Positions 30,387-41,628 of a stretch of DNA of 64,000 nt are shown in pieces. The first letter of the stretch is position 1; every line of letters begins with the position of its first letter. The translations under genes and the position numbers were made by a program. The notes below the pieces were generated by a model. The model was not told the origin of the DNA, did not search any database, and worked only from the letters and a program-made list of their open reading frames with translations. Source of the stretch: Zygaena filipendulae (lineage: Eukaryota; Arthropoda; Insecta; Lepidoptera; Zygaenidae); NCBI GenBank assembly GCA_907165275.2, contig CAJRBF020000001.1, positions 1,426,001 through 1,490,000 on the forward strand. The letters are read 5' to 3'.

Positions 30387-31308
30387 GGATATGGTTGATT
30401 AATTCGTACACTTCACGCAAATGGAGCTTCTTTTTTTTATTTGTGTTTATTTACATATTGGACGAGGGATCTATTATGAATCATTTAATTTTAAATATAC
30501 ATGAATATCAGGAGTAATTATTTTATTTTTATTAATAGCAACTGCTTTTATAGGTTATGTTCTACCTTGGGGACAAATATCATTTTGAGGGGCTACAGTA
30601 ATTACTAATTTATTATCAGCAATCCCTTATTTAGGAACTATATTAGTTAATTGAATTTGGGGAGGATTTGCTGTAGATAATGCTACTTTAACTCGATTTT
30701 ATACTTTTCATTTTTTACTACCATTTATTGTAACTATAATAGTTATAATTCATTTATTATTCCTCCATCAAACAGGATCTAATAACCCATTAGGAATAAA
30801 TAGAAATTTAGATAAAATTCCATTCCATCCCTTTTTCTCATATAAAGATATAATTGGATTTATTATTATATAATTTTTTCTTATTATTATTACCTTAGTT
30901 AATCCATATATGTTAGGAGATCCTGATAATTTTATTCCAGCTAATCCATTAGTTACCCCAATTCATATTCAACCAGAATGATACTTTCTATTTGCTTATG
31001 CCATTTTACGATCTATCCCTAATAAATTAGGGGGAGTAATTGCTTTAGTAATATCAATTATAATTTTAATAATTTTACCATTTACATCAAATAAAAAAAT
31101 TCAAGGAAACCAATTCTGTCCAATTAATCAAATTTTATTTTGAACTATAATTAGAACTATTATTTTACTAACATTAATTGGAGCACAACCTGTAGAAGAT
31201 CCATATATTATTACAAGACAAATCTTAACAGTTATTTATTTTATATATTTTTTAATAAACCCAATTATCTCAAAAATTTGAGATAATATAATGTTTAATT
31301 ACAATTAA
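30387..31308 (+). pseudogene. cytb: NUMT copy of cytb, 5' part missing
   Basis: Mitochondrial translation reads from about residue 75 of cytochrome b (YGWLIRTLHANGASFFF) through [13 protein letters not shown] and [16 protein letters not shown] to the natural C-terminus and TAA. An in-frame TAA near 30871, after GFIIM, breaks the frame where a leucine codon is expected. The true cytb starts upstream of this; that DNA is lost at the junction with the 100-bp repeat. Confidence 0.9.
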
Positions 31309-31317
31309 ATTATTTAA

Positions 31318-31384
31318 ATTAATGAGCTTGTTTATAAAGCATTTGTTTTGAAAACTTAAGAAAGAATTATTATTCTATTAATTT
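31318..31384 (+). tRNA. trnS2: NUMT copy of mitochondrial trnS2(TGA)
   Basis: Anticodon arm TTTGT-TTTGAAA-ACTTAAG around TGA, acceptor ATTAATG/TATTAAT. It lies directly after cytb as in the ancestral order. Confidence 0.8.
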
Positions 31385-31412
31385 ATACTAAAAATTTTCA
31401 TTAATTTATAAA

Positions 31413-31868
31413 TTAATAAAAGCTAAAATTATACCTATAAAAAAATAATAAAATTTAAAGAAATAGGTAAATAACTCTTTCAAGCTAAATATATTAATTT
31501 ATCATAACGATATCGAGGTAAAGTACCACGAACTCAAATAAATAAAAAATAAATAAAAACTAACTTTAAATAAAAAAATAAATTTAAATAATATATTAAA
31601 CAAAAAAATATTCTTATAAATAAAATTCTAGAATATTCAGCTATAAAAATTAAAGCAAATCCACCTCTTCTATATTCAACATTAAATCCAGAAACTAATT
31701 CTCTTTCACCCTCAGCAAAATCAAATGGAGTTCGATTGGTTTCAGCTAATCTAGAAGAAAATCAACACAATGATAAAGGAATTATTAAAAAAAAAATCAA
31801 ACAATACTCTGATACTCATTAAATAAAATTAAATTAAAATCTATAACAAAAATAATAGAAGATATTAT
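31413..31868 (-). pseudogene. nad1: NUMT copy of nad1, 3' half
   Basis: Minus-strand translation gives the nad1 C-terminal region, including PRYRYDKLMYLAWK and the natural stop at 31413. Sequence ends at about AATAGAAGAT, where the DIRS-like element begins. The 5' half resumes at about 52105. Confidence 0.85.
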
Positions 31869-32121
31869 ATTTTGTCGCTTCATTCTTCAGATATAAGTTA
31901 ACCAGGTAGTCCTCCAAGCCTACAAGGTGACTTCGCACGTCTAAAAAAAAAGTAAAAGTATCGATTTAAAAGTATCGATTTTGGTACGGTAAATGCATCG
32001 ATACCCAGTCGATACTGCTCACCTACCCATCCCTACATTTGACAGTTCTCATTCTCTTTTCGTGCGAGGTGACGAACGCACGCTCCGTTTCTCAACGCTC
32101 GAATTCGGTTGGAATTTAAAC

Positions 32122-33545
32122 ATGCCGAAACGAAGCGCAGAAGAAAAAATGGAATATTATCAAAATAAAATGCGTAAACTCGCAGAAAAACAAAATAAAA
32201 GGCGTCTACTAGCATTGGAAACGCCGACTCACGATGATAACTGTAAGTAAATTTTGGTAAAACCAAAGTCCAGTTATAACTCTTTAATGTATTTAATTGA
32301 TACTTGTACTCTGTACAAATTACCATGCCTGGATTCGAATTTCAAACGTGGCACGCCTGGAGGTTGACCGTGTGTTAACACGAAGGCATTACGCATTAAA
32401 AATATATGATTCCAATGGAACGTATATTATGTGCACCTATTAATAAACGCCTTGAGTCTGCCTGTAAGGCAAAACATAGGTCTATTAAGATTTCATTTTG
32501 ATATTTTTTTCTGCTACCTACCCTCTTTAATGGAAGAATTTTCTATTTTTAGTTTACGAAAACAGTGATACGCAACAGGATGATCAAGTGATCAGCCAGA
32601 TTGAGGATACACAGAACGAGGGCGGTACGGAAAGTGGCCTATTACCCACTGATCCTGATCAGAGCTTGGCATCAGTAACAAGGGTCGATGAAAATGCGCA
32701 TCAAGCCACCGACCTATCTACGCAAATTGCGGTCTCCACCAATACTGTGGAAGTCACACCAGTCCCTGAGCTAGATATGGAGCTCCTGACGGCACTTGGA
32801 GAGGCCACTGATGACGCTCCTAAATTTGGTCCCAATATTCATCCTAAGTTAGCTGAACGCTGGCAACCACTCCTTCGTAAAGGATTGTCAAAGGAGGTTA
32901 AGGAGAAATTAATGAAAGAATATTTGGTGCCCGAAAACTGTCCTCTTTTGCAAGCGCCAAAGTTAAATGCCGAGATATCCGCGGCAATTGTAGAAATGGT
33001 TCGCAATCGAGACAAGAAACTGGAAACTGGACAACAGCAGTTGGGAGTAGGTATAGCCGCCCTTAACAAGGCTTTAACTCTACTTCTTACTGGTGACGAC
33101 AAAATTTCGGCTATTAAGTATCTAAGCGATCCTAACTGATTTGCATTTTTCTCAAACGCAAACGCGGACAAAAATAATAACTCCCTATTTGGCGAAACCT
33201 TTCCTCAATCTCATCCAGGATAGTGAAAGGGATGACACGCTGTTTGGGTGCAAGCTCCCAGATAAGATAAAAGCTTCAAAAGCAATTGAAAAGCAAGGAT
33301 TACAGATCAAAAAGATTGTACCGAATACAAGAAGCACAGCGTCTACTTCAACTGTTACGTCGACGAGCCTCCGCGCTAATTATCAGTACCAGGGAAACTG
33401 GCATACTCCCTCGCGCTTCCCGTCGAACAGGGGGGGGAGAGGGGGGCAGAGAAAACCAGCGACAACCGGGCTACCCCGCAAGACGCCTCAACCTCAATCG
33501 CGGGCTGCGGGGCAGTACAAGGCACGTGCTGCAGCTCCACAGTAA
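32122..33545 (+). pseudogene. DIRS-like gag, possibly spliced, frameshifted
   Basis: A short first exon (32122-32242, MPKRSAEEKMEYYQNKMRKL) ends at T|GTAAGT. A matching acceptor TTTTTAG (32546-32552) opens into the next ORF in frame, giving a 310-bp candidate intron. The main body runs to 33139. Then a one-base slip is needed to continue into DLHFSQTQTRTKIITP, a segment normally contiguous in DIRS gag, up to 33545, with a glycine/arginine-rich tail. The splice call is inference; the frame break is seen directly. Confidence 0.65.
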
Positions 33546-33559
33546 TAAACAAGGTACAT

Positions 33560-34924
33560 GCTAGTCGCATAAATTTTTTTTATAACTGTTGGAACAAAAT
33601 CACTGAAAATTCAGTGGTACTAAATTGGGTTTTCGAAGGTTATAAGATACCTTTTTCTAAAGATGTAGTACAACTGTCATTTCAGCAGTCTCTCTACTCA
33701 TCTTCAGAAAAAGAAGATATGAAAATTGCCATTAAAAATCTGCTTGAATTAGGTGCAATTTCTCGTTGCACACCATCACATGATCAATTTCTTTCCAAGA
33801 TATTTCTCGCTCCTAAAGCTAACGGGGGAAAAAGATTTATTTTAAATCTTAAGAAATTAAATAAGTTTATTGCTAATTCGCATTTCAAAATGGAAGATTA
33901 CAGGACAGCTTGTAAAATGATCCCTCGTAACGGCTTTGTTGCCACGATAGATCTGAAAGAAGCTTACCTTCTTATTCCAATAGTGGAAACTGACCGCAAG
34001 TACCTGCGCTTCCAATTTGAAGGCGAAAATTCTGGTATAATTACTTTCGAATTTAATGCTATGCCCTATAGGCTATCGGTAGCGCCTTTTACGAAAATTA
34101 TGAAGGAGGTAATGAGTCATTTGAGGTCTAAAGGTCTTATATCTGTTATATACCTCGACGATATACTTTGTATAGGAAATGATTATGACAGTTGCCTGCA
34201 TAATGTAAACGAGACTTTAAAATTACTAGAATGCCTCGGTTTCGTTATTAATTCTTCTAAAAGTATACTGCAACCTTAACAAAAATGCAAATTTTTGGGC
34301 TTCGAATTTGACTCAACCACAATGTTTATCTCTTTACCTATCGAAAAATGCAATAAAATTGCACAATTGGTTGATAAGTTTTTCTTTCTACCCACTTGCT
34401 CGATACGAGAGTTATCTCATTTAATTGGAGTTTTAGTTGCGGCATGCCCTGCGGCAAAATATGGATGGCTATTCACAAAGATATTGGAACGCGAAAAGTA
34501 TTTAGCTCTGCAAAATAACAATAATTACGATACGAAAATTAAATTATCTAGTACAATTTTAGATGATTTGTCCTGGTGGAGAGATAATATTTGGGTTTGT
34601 TCAAACTCTATGGTGATACCTGATTATAAAATTGAAATTTTTTCTGATGCCTCACCAACTGGCTGGGGTGCTTACTGCGATAACATAAGAATCCACGGCG
34701 GATGGAGAAAAGAGGAAAAACTGTTCCACATTAACCATTTAGAATTATTGGCAGTATTTCTAGCCCTAAAGTCTATAGCACACGATCAATACAACTGTGC
34801 TATTTTACTCAGAATAGATAACACAACCGCGATTAGTTATATAAATCGCATGGGTGGAGTGCGATACCCTCACTTAAATAATTTATGCAGAGAAATTTGG
34901 CGTTGGTGCTGTGACGACCCATAA
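33560..34924 (+). pseudogene. DIRS-like RT-RNase H, 5' part
   Basis: Frame open from about 33560. Reverse transcriptase includes FVATIDLKEAYL and the catalytic YLDDILCI. One in-frame TAA (34277-34279) interrupts it before KFLGFEFD. RNase H follows with IEIFSDASPTGWGAY and LRIDNTTAISYI. The frame is then cut by the 2.7-kb LTR at 34910 and resumes at 51315. Confidence 0.85.
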
Positions 34925-35609
34925 GGTCCTACAAAATTTTTTTGGTTATAATTAAAATCTTAAATAATTATTAAAGTACAGAAGATAAAAAAATACACCT
35001 ATAAAATTACATTTAAAACATATTAGAGGACATTGCGGTACAAATTACATCAAAAACAAATTTTAGTACGTTTATCAATAATAACTCTGAAACTGAAGGA
35101 GATAGGACAAAATATTATATGATAGAAAGTGCTTGTATTAGGGAATATCAAATGTATGTTGAATTTCAAGAGTATAGGATCAAGTTGGAAAACACGAATC
35201 CCCGCCTCAGGCGTCTCAGTGAACGCACCGCCAGTATCCACGGGCCGTATATCTACGGGGAATACGGAGGTAAAAAAAAAATGTCCTGACGACAAAAGTT
35301 TGTTGGGAAAGTAAATTGATAATAGTGTAATAATAAACGAATGCGCTGGGGAGGGAACGTCTAAGGGACAATAAATATAATATTATTGCACATTTATCAA
35401 ACATAAAATTTATTTTCTCATACAAATTTTCAATTCAGTCAGTCATTGAGCACTCTCATGGTCGGACGCGTGTCGATTCGTAAAAACTCGCTTGTTTGTA
35501 GTACCTACTTAAACTTGAAAACGTGTATGTTTGCATTAGGTAATCGTTGTTTGTACGGAGCGCGTGCGGTATACAGTAATTAATCTCGATTTTTGAGCAC
35601 TGATTCGCG

Positions 35610-36560
35610 ATGAGTGTACACAGGAGCCCTCCTAAGTCTGGATCTCAGCCTGATTTGTCAAGGCTCGATGATGTGGCTTGTTCTGGAGTCAATTTAAGGA
35701 AGCGAAAAACACCGGATTGCAGTTGTAATTATCAGGAGATTATGTCGGAATTTCAAAAAAATATTAATGAAACCTTAAAAGGTACCCTTGATTCCTTTAA
35801 CGAGAATTTAAAACATAGTCTTGATGCATTGCGTAACGATTTAAATGGAATTAAGTCACAGATGAACGATTTTAAATATTCTATCCAAAATATATCCGAC
35901 GAACAAAATTTACTTAAAAGTGACATAGGTATGTTGAAATCTTCCAGTAGTGCACATGATCAAAAAATAAATACTATGTCTAAAGATATTGTCGACTTGC
36001 AATCAACGATCTGTAACCTCAACGAACAATTACGAATTAAGGAACAACAAGGAAGGATTAATAATCTAGAAATATCTGGAATTCCTGTACAGAAGAGCGA
36101 AAATCTCCATACTATCGTGCAGAACATCGCAAATAAGATAGGTTTCCAATTTTCATCCTCAGACATAGACTTTGTTCATCGAGTTCGACGTTTCAACCAA
36201 AAAGGTCGCGACGGAGTTGACTTGACGGTGAATGACGTGAATAGCACCAGCCATATTCCTCCAAATATCATCGTGGGATTTACGCAACGCAGACGAAAAG
36301 CCGATATGCTAGCTGCCGTGCGCGCTCGGCGTGGTTTGACCACGGTGGATGCTGGTCTGGACGGCCCATCACAGCCTGTTTTTATCAGTGATCACCTAGC
36401 GCCGCATAATAAACTTTTGTATAAGAATGTCCGTTTGTTGGCGAAGGAAAACGGTTACAAATATGTTTGGCTGTCAGAATGTAAAATACTGATACGTAAA
36501 AACGATACGTCTCGCGTGATACGTGTGGCAAACGATGACGATCTCTGTAAAATAAAATGA
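35610..36560 (+). CDS. LINE ORF1 protein with coiled coil
   Basis: 316 codons. Residues about 45-150 look like a long coiled coil (repeated LDALRNDLNGIKSQMND-type heptads). The C-terminal half, from INNLEISGIP to the end, resembles the baculovirus FP-like domain found in ORF1 of insect CR1/Jockey-type LINEs. Such proteins bind the element RNA and form the RNP. The start ATG follows about 180 bp of leader. The reading frame is intact. Confidence 0.75.
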   Translation: MSVHRSPPKSGSQPDLSRLDDVACSGVNLRKRKTPDCSCNYQEIMSEFQKNINETLKGTLDSFNENLKHSLDALRNDLNGIKSQMNDFKYSIQNISDEQNLLKSDIGMLKSSSSAHDQKINTMSKDIVDLQSTICNLNEQLRIKEQQGRINNLEISGIPVQKSENLHTIVQNIANKIGFQFSSSDIDFVHRVRRFNQKGRDGVDLTVNDVNSTSHIPPNIIVGFTQRRRKADMLAAVRARRGLTTVDAGLDGPSQPVFISDHLAPHNKLLYKNVRLLAKENGYKYVWLSECKILIRKNDTSRVIRVANDDDLCKIK

Positions 36561-36799
36561 CTGTATGTATTTCCTTACTTTAATATTATTCATTATATAA
36601 TATGTTGCTTTAAGATATGTTACCTTTACGTTGTCATAGGTACAAAGAGAAATAACATTTCAATTGCAATTATGTCCGCTACAGTATTCGTCCGTCTGTT
36701 ACCCATACTTTTATTAATTTTTCATATACTTTATATTCATTTTGATAATGTAATCGTTGAACATAATTTTTTTTCTTACAGAATTAATCGGTATCTTAG

Positions 36800-38995
36800 G
36801 TGTTGGTGGAATTATTTCAGTTTTTAATTTTAATATTAAAAGAGGATGAAATAAATTTATCCGTTTATTATCAAAACGTGAGGGGCCTACGCACTAAGTC
36901 GCATGATTTCCTGAGAGGTGTGTTGTCTAATAATTATGACATAATTTGTGTTACTGAATCATGGCTTAATTGTAATTTCTATGACTCCGAATTCATTGAT
37001 AGTCGGTATGAAGTTTATCGTTGCGATCGCAGCGCAGATGTTGGCGGTCGCCAGCGGGGTGGTGGGGTGTTGATCGCCCTACGCCGTGGACTTAGCCCTG
37101 AACTCCGTGTTGAGACGCGTGCGCCGCCGTCAGCCGAGGAACTATGGACGTCGGTACCGATAGCCGCCGCCGGCCGTCCCTCTCCCCTTTCCCCTTCACC
37201 GAGTACTCGTGCCTGCGCCCGCGCCGCCTCGACAAGACATTTACACATTATATTGACTTATATTCCGCACGGTAATAATCATGAATCTATGCTTAATTCT
37301 TTTTATGACAGAGTTTCTGAATTTATGCTTTCTAATCCTGATGACATCTTTCTCGTCCTAGGTGACTTTAATATTACGAATGCCTCATGGTTATATAATA
37401 CATCTACGTACTGCATGGATTTAATAACAAATAATAATAACCTGGCTTGTCTCACCGCCGACTTTATGAACATATCGTTGTTATCGCAATATAACACACA
37501 ATTCAATAATAATAACAGACTATTAGACCTGGTTTTCTATAGTGAGCACTGTGTGGTGAGTTCATGTAGCAGTCCGCTAATATCTGAGGATCCTCACCAT
37601 AGATCATTAGAAATTAATTTAAAAATGTACTTCCCGCGCTCATTAAAAACGGTCAATCAAAAGAGAAAACTTTATCATGGGGCTGATTACGACGCAATTA
37701 AACCCATACTTAAGGCAACTGACTGGGACCGGATTTTGGGTACCCTGGGTGATGTCGAATTAATGACGAATAATTTTTACGATTACCTTTATGATCTCAT
37801 AAATAAACTTGTGCCAACTTATTACCACAAACACAATCATAATTATCCCCCTTGGTACACAAGACCCCTCATCAAATTAATGAAAGAAAAGAACTTATTC
37901 CATAAAAAATGGAAACGTTATGGAAACCTACGTGATTATCAGACCTTTTCATGTTTGAGAAAGCGCTTCAAATTGATGGAGTATGAATGCCATAAAAAAT
38001 ACATTGATCTTTCTGAAGACAGAATTAAGGATCACCCTAAGTTTTTCTGGTCCTTTGTTAACTCTAAAAAAGCTACCAGTGGTATTCCAGAAAAAATGAC
38101 ATATAATGGTAGGGTTTTGTCTTCGGGCGACCAGATTTGCGACGCCTTCAACCAATACTTTAATTCAGTTTTTGTATGCTCTCAGGCTATAAACTCCCAA
38201 TCAAATACTTTGTCTTGTTATTTACCGTCTGCTGTAGATATTAGCACAATTAACGTAAATTATAGTATTGTCTCAAAAGAACTGAAGAGGGTGAACATTC
38301 ATAAGGGGGCTGGGTCTGACGATATTCATCCTATTTTCATTTCTAAATGTGCAGAAGAACTGACTATTCCTGTCACATTAATTTATCGTGCGTCCCTAGA
38401 AGAGGGTATATATCCCAGCAAATGGAAAAAATCATTAATAACCCCTATTCCTAAAAATAAAAATAAAAAACAAGTATCTGAGTACCGGCCAATTTCCAAA
38501 TTGTGCATTTTAGGAAAAGTCCTAGAGAAAATAGTTACATCTCAAATCTCGCTCTGTGTCCGTAATTACATCTCTGAACAACAACATGGATTCTTTAGGA
38601 ATCGAAGTGTAGACACTAATATGGTGAATTTCACAGATATTTTGGCGCGGGCTATGGATGATGGCTACCAGGTGGATGTCGTGTACACCGACTTCTCCCG
38701 GGCGTTCGATAAAATTAACCACGACCTCTTAATTGAGAAGCTGGCGAGAGCCGGTGTGCACGGCAACCTCCTCAGATGGATCAAATCATACATTAGCAAC
38801 AGAAGCCAAGCCGTTTGTGTAAAGGGGTACTGCTCTCAGTTTTTTCCTGTTCCATCCGGAGTCCCACAAGGGTCCCATATTGGGCCGTTGCTTTTCTCTA
38901 TTTATATTAATGACCTTGGCAATGCGTTGAAGAATAGCTTTGAAGAAGAATTGCTTCACAATTCCACCACGTTCTCACGTGACGCCATATTTTAA
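36800..38995 (+). pseudogene. LINE ORF2, endonuclease and RT 5' part, interrupted
   Basis: The apurinic-type endonuclease covers about residues 20-280 (YYQNVRGLRTK, CVTESWL, GGGVLIA, LGDFNI, EDPHHRSLEI). Reverse transcriptase follows (WKKSLITPIPK, YRPISKL, VVYTDFSRAFDKINH, GVPQGSHIGPLLFSIYINDL). After codon KN at 38937 the frame enters an inserted LINE tail and stops. Without the insertion it would run on into the catalytic YADD block at about 39930. An A+T-rich spacer of about 240 bp separates it from ORF1. Confidence 0.85.
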
Positions 38996-39342
38996 TAACT
39001 CAGGTATTTTGAAAATGAAAGCCAGGCAGAAACTTTATTTTGCTTGTTTGCTTTTCGGGGTCGTAAAGACTGGCAAGCCTGAATATTTGCTAAATAAATT
39101 AACTTGGCGTTGTACTCTGAACCGTAACGCGGCTAGGTCTTGCACTAACCCGCTAGCTCATCCATGTTATAAAACGGCAGCCTTTAGGGGTAGTTTCAGA
39201 TATCTTGCCACAAGTTGCTGGAATGATATTCCTCCACCTTTGCGCGCAATTGCCACGAAGCGCTTGTTCAAACTAAAGTTAAAATCTCTTTTACTAATGG
39301 AACAAAAAGAATTGTCTTAGCCGTTTCTGATTTTATTTCTGA

Positions 39343-39543
39343 CTAACTGTTCCCCGCGGTTACCCGCGATAAGTTCGGAGTTCCCGCGGAAATTTCGGGA
39401 TGAAAGTACTCTATGTCCTTCCCTGTACCCCTGACAACGTGTATGCAAAGTTTCACGATGATCGGCTGAGCCATTGGGGCGTGAAAGCGCAACAGACAGA
39501 CAGACAGACAGAATTACCTTCGCATTTGTATTATTAGTAGGGA
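39343..39543 (+). mobile_element. 201-bp short interspersed element
   Basis: Flanked by an 11-bp duplication TTTATTTCTGA (39332-39342 and 39544-39554). It starts CTAACTGTTCCCCGCGG and contains (CAGA)n and ends ATTAGTAGGGA, a tail frequent in lepidopteran repeats. No coding capacity, so probably a SINE or other non-autonomous retroposon. Confidence 0.75.
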
Positions 39544-39867
39544 TTTATTTCTGATTATATATTAAGTCTTCTTAGGCATACCCCGCAACATTATGATAAT
39601 TTACTTAGCTTTTTTTTATTATATACTTACTCTATTTTTACTTTTTAAATTATCTCCACTTTAAATTATCTTAAGAAATGTAGACTGTGGACGGTCTTAT
39701 TTGTAGTGTGAAGCCATCTCCCTTCTACGGTCGCCACTGAAAATCAGCGTCGTGGAACTTAGTGCCACGGCATAATGCTGAGTGGTAGCCATTTTGGTAC
39801 CAACTATTCTAGTTTAAATCTCACGATTGTACTTATTTTATCTTTATGGTATCAAATAAACTTTTTT

Positions 39868-39914
39868 CTATTCTATTCTATTCTATTCTATTCTATTCTA
39901 TTCTATTCTATTCT
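39868..39914. repeat. (TTCTA)n microsatellite
   Basis: About nine units at the 3' end of the truncated LINE; it is the element's own tail. Confidence 0.95.
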
Positions 39915-39917
39915 AAT

Positions 39918-40685
39918 AGTCAATACCTACTGTACGCTGATGATACAAAATTATTTAGAATTGTGAAAGACATAACTGACTGCTACAAATTACAGGAGGA
40001 TTTGCTTACATTAGGTACTTACTGTTCATCTAATCAACTATTTCTAAATATTGACAAATGTTATATCATTTCTTACACACGAAAAAACACCTTTTTATCT
40101 TATACATATATTCTTAACCATTTCACCTTGAAAAGAGTATCTAGTATTAGGGACTTAGGTTTGATTATGGATTCAAAATTATCTTTTAATCTTCACATTG
40201 ATCATGTCGTGAACTCGTCTTTCCGCATGCTGGGTTTTATTTTCAGAATAGGTAAACCTTTTAGTAGAACCCTGACACTTAAGATTTTGTATTTTGCGTT
40301 TGTTCGTTCAATCTTAGACTTTTGTAGTGTTGTTTGGAGTCCCTGTTATAAAAATCATATAAACAGAATAGAAAAAGTTCAAAAAAAGTTTTTAAAATAC
40401 CTTAATTTTACTAATAATATTGTTGCTGAATCTTACCGGGACTCCCTGCACCGATACAAACTATTGTCACTTCAGGATAGGCGCAGGATGTTTGATGTAG
40501 TACTTCTTTACAAGATTCTTAACAACTTAATTGATTCCCCGATGCTTCTCAGCAAGTTATCTTTCGTCGCTCGTGCTCGTCTCCCTGTGCGCTCCTCACG
40601 AACACTCAAGCTATTTCATCCCCCACGTTTACGTAAGAAATATTATAATATATATTACAAAATATTACAAAATTTTAATAAATAA
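39918..40685 (+). pseudogene. LINE ORF2, RT 3' part and C-terminus
   Basis: Continuation of the interrupted ORF2: catalytic YADDTKLF, then LTLGTYCSSNQLFLNIDKC and a thumb/C-terminal region (SIRDLGLIMDSKLSF, VRSILDFCSVVWSP, YRDSLHRYKLLSLQDRR). The ORF ends in the duplicated target sequence. Apart from the 977-bp insertion, no stop or frameshift is seen between the ORF2 start and here. Confidence 0.85.
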
Positions 40686-40743
40686 TATACATGCAAAGTA
40701 CGTCGTGGTCGAGCGGTCTGCGCGCAGAACGATTTATCGCTTT

Positions 40744-41602
40744 TGTCGCCACGCCACAGGGGGAATACAACTGATAACTCATTCTGGCATGCACGACATC
40801 CTTATCACAATTAAGTAACTTATCACATATGTCGGATGAACCTCTCGTGTACATTTCACACTAACGATATTACGTTACTACTTTAAATCGAATCAGGGCT
40901 TTCTAACGTTTTACGTTCTTTACTCTGCCTGTACTGGCTACAGCTAGATACTTTAAGCCGCCGTGTACTCATTAGGCAGTCTACCTGTCTGCACTGGCTA
41001 CAGCTAGATACTTTAAGCCGCCGTGTGCTCATTAGACAGATCTATATTAATATTATACTAAAGCACCTGAAATGGCACCTAACGTCGAGACCACGCGTAG
41101 CCTGAAGCTCACGCGTTGCGTAGGTATTGCTGGTCAACTCGACGTCAGCCCGACGGGCCTCAGCCCTAACTGGCCTCCTCCAAAACCCCTCACAGCCAGC
41201 CCAAACCACCGGATCCAATACGTCGGATCTTAACCCGAGCTGATACGACAGCTCCAGGGTCGCGTTACACAATTATTCACTTTAAGCTACGAGAGTTTCA
41301 TCCGTCACGGTACAACGAGTTAGAGATGGCTATCACACAGTTATCCAATGATAAAATATCGGGACTCACCTGTGTACCTCTTCTCTCCGCGGTGAAACAA
41401 TAATAACTGCCAGAACGCTCTCTGCCTTCACCTATTCTCGCTACGTCATGTACCGTCTACCCTCATGCAAACGTCAAAAACTGTTCTGTCAAATAAACAG
41501 GTAAAAGTTGCCATAAACAAAAACAGTTGATTACAAATCGACTCACAGAGTTACTAAAGTCAGCCACTCACCATATACACAAATTCGCGGTGCTTCGCGA
41601 CA
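40744..41602 (-). repeat. BEL/Pao 3' LTR
   Basis: Downstream LTR relative to the minus-strand element. It contains a 48-bp-scale internal duplication (CTGGCTACAGCTAGATAC twice, about 60 bp apart), present also in the other LTR. Confidence 0.9.
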
Positions 41603-41628
41603 CTCCCCAAGGCGAGGCCTTGCTATAC

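Larger units (their letters stand above)
38938..39914 (+). mobile_element. 5'-truncated LINE copy with (TTCTA)n tail
   Basis: Encodes only the last part of a related ORF2 (38940-39320: YLLNKLTWR, TAAFRGSFRYLATSCWNDIPPPLRAI), then 3' UTR and a (TTCTA)n tail (about 39868-39914). It is flanked by AATAG (38933-38937 and 39915-39919). A 201-bp element lies in its 3' UTR. Confidence 0.85.
35431..40669 (+). mobile_element. CR1/Jockey-like LINE, split by a truncated LINE
   Basis: Carries ORF1 and an ORF2 with endonuclease and reverse transcriptase. It is inserted in LTR copy C with a duplicated TACAAA(A)TTTT-type site. ORF2 is interrupted at 38938-39914; across that insertion the frame resumes exactly. 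The element ends within a few bases of the ORF2 stop, so the 3' UTR is very short or lost. Confidence 0.8.
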
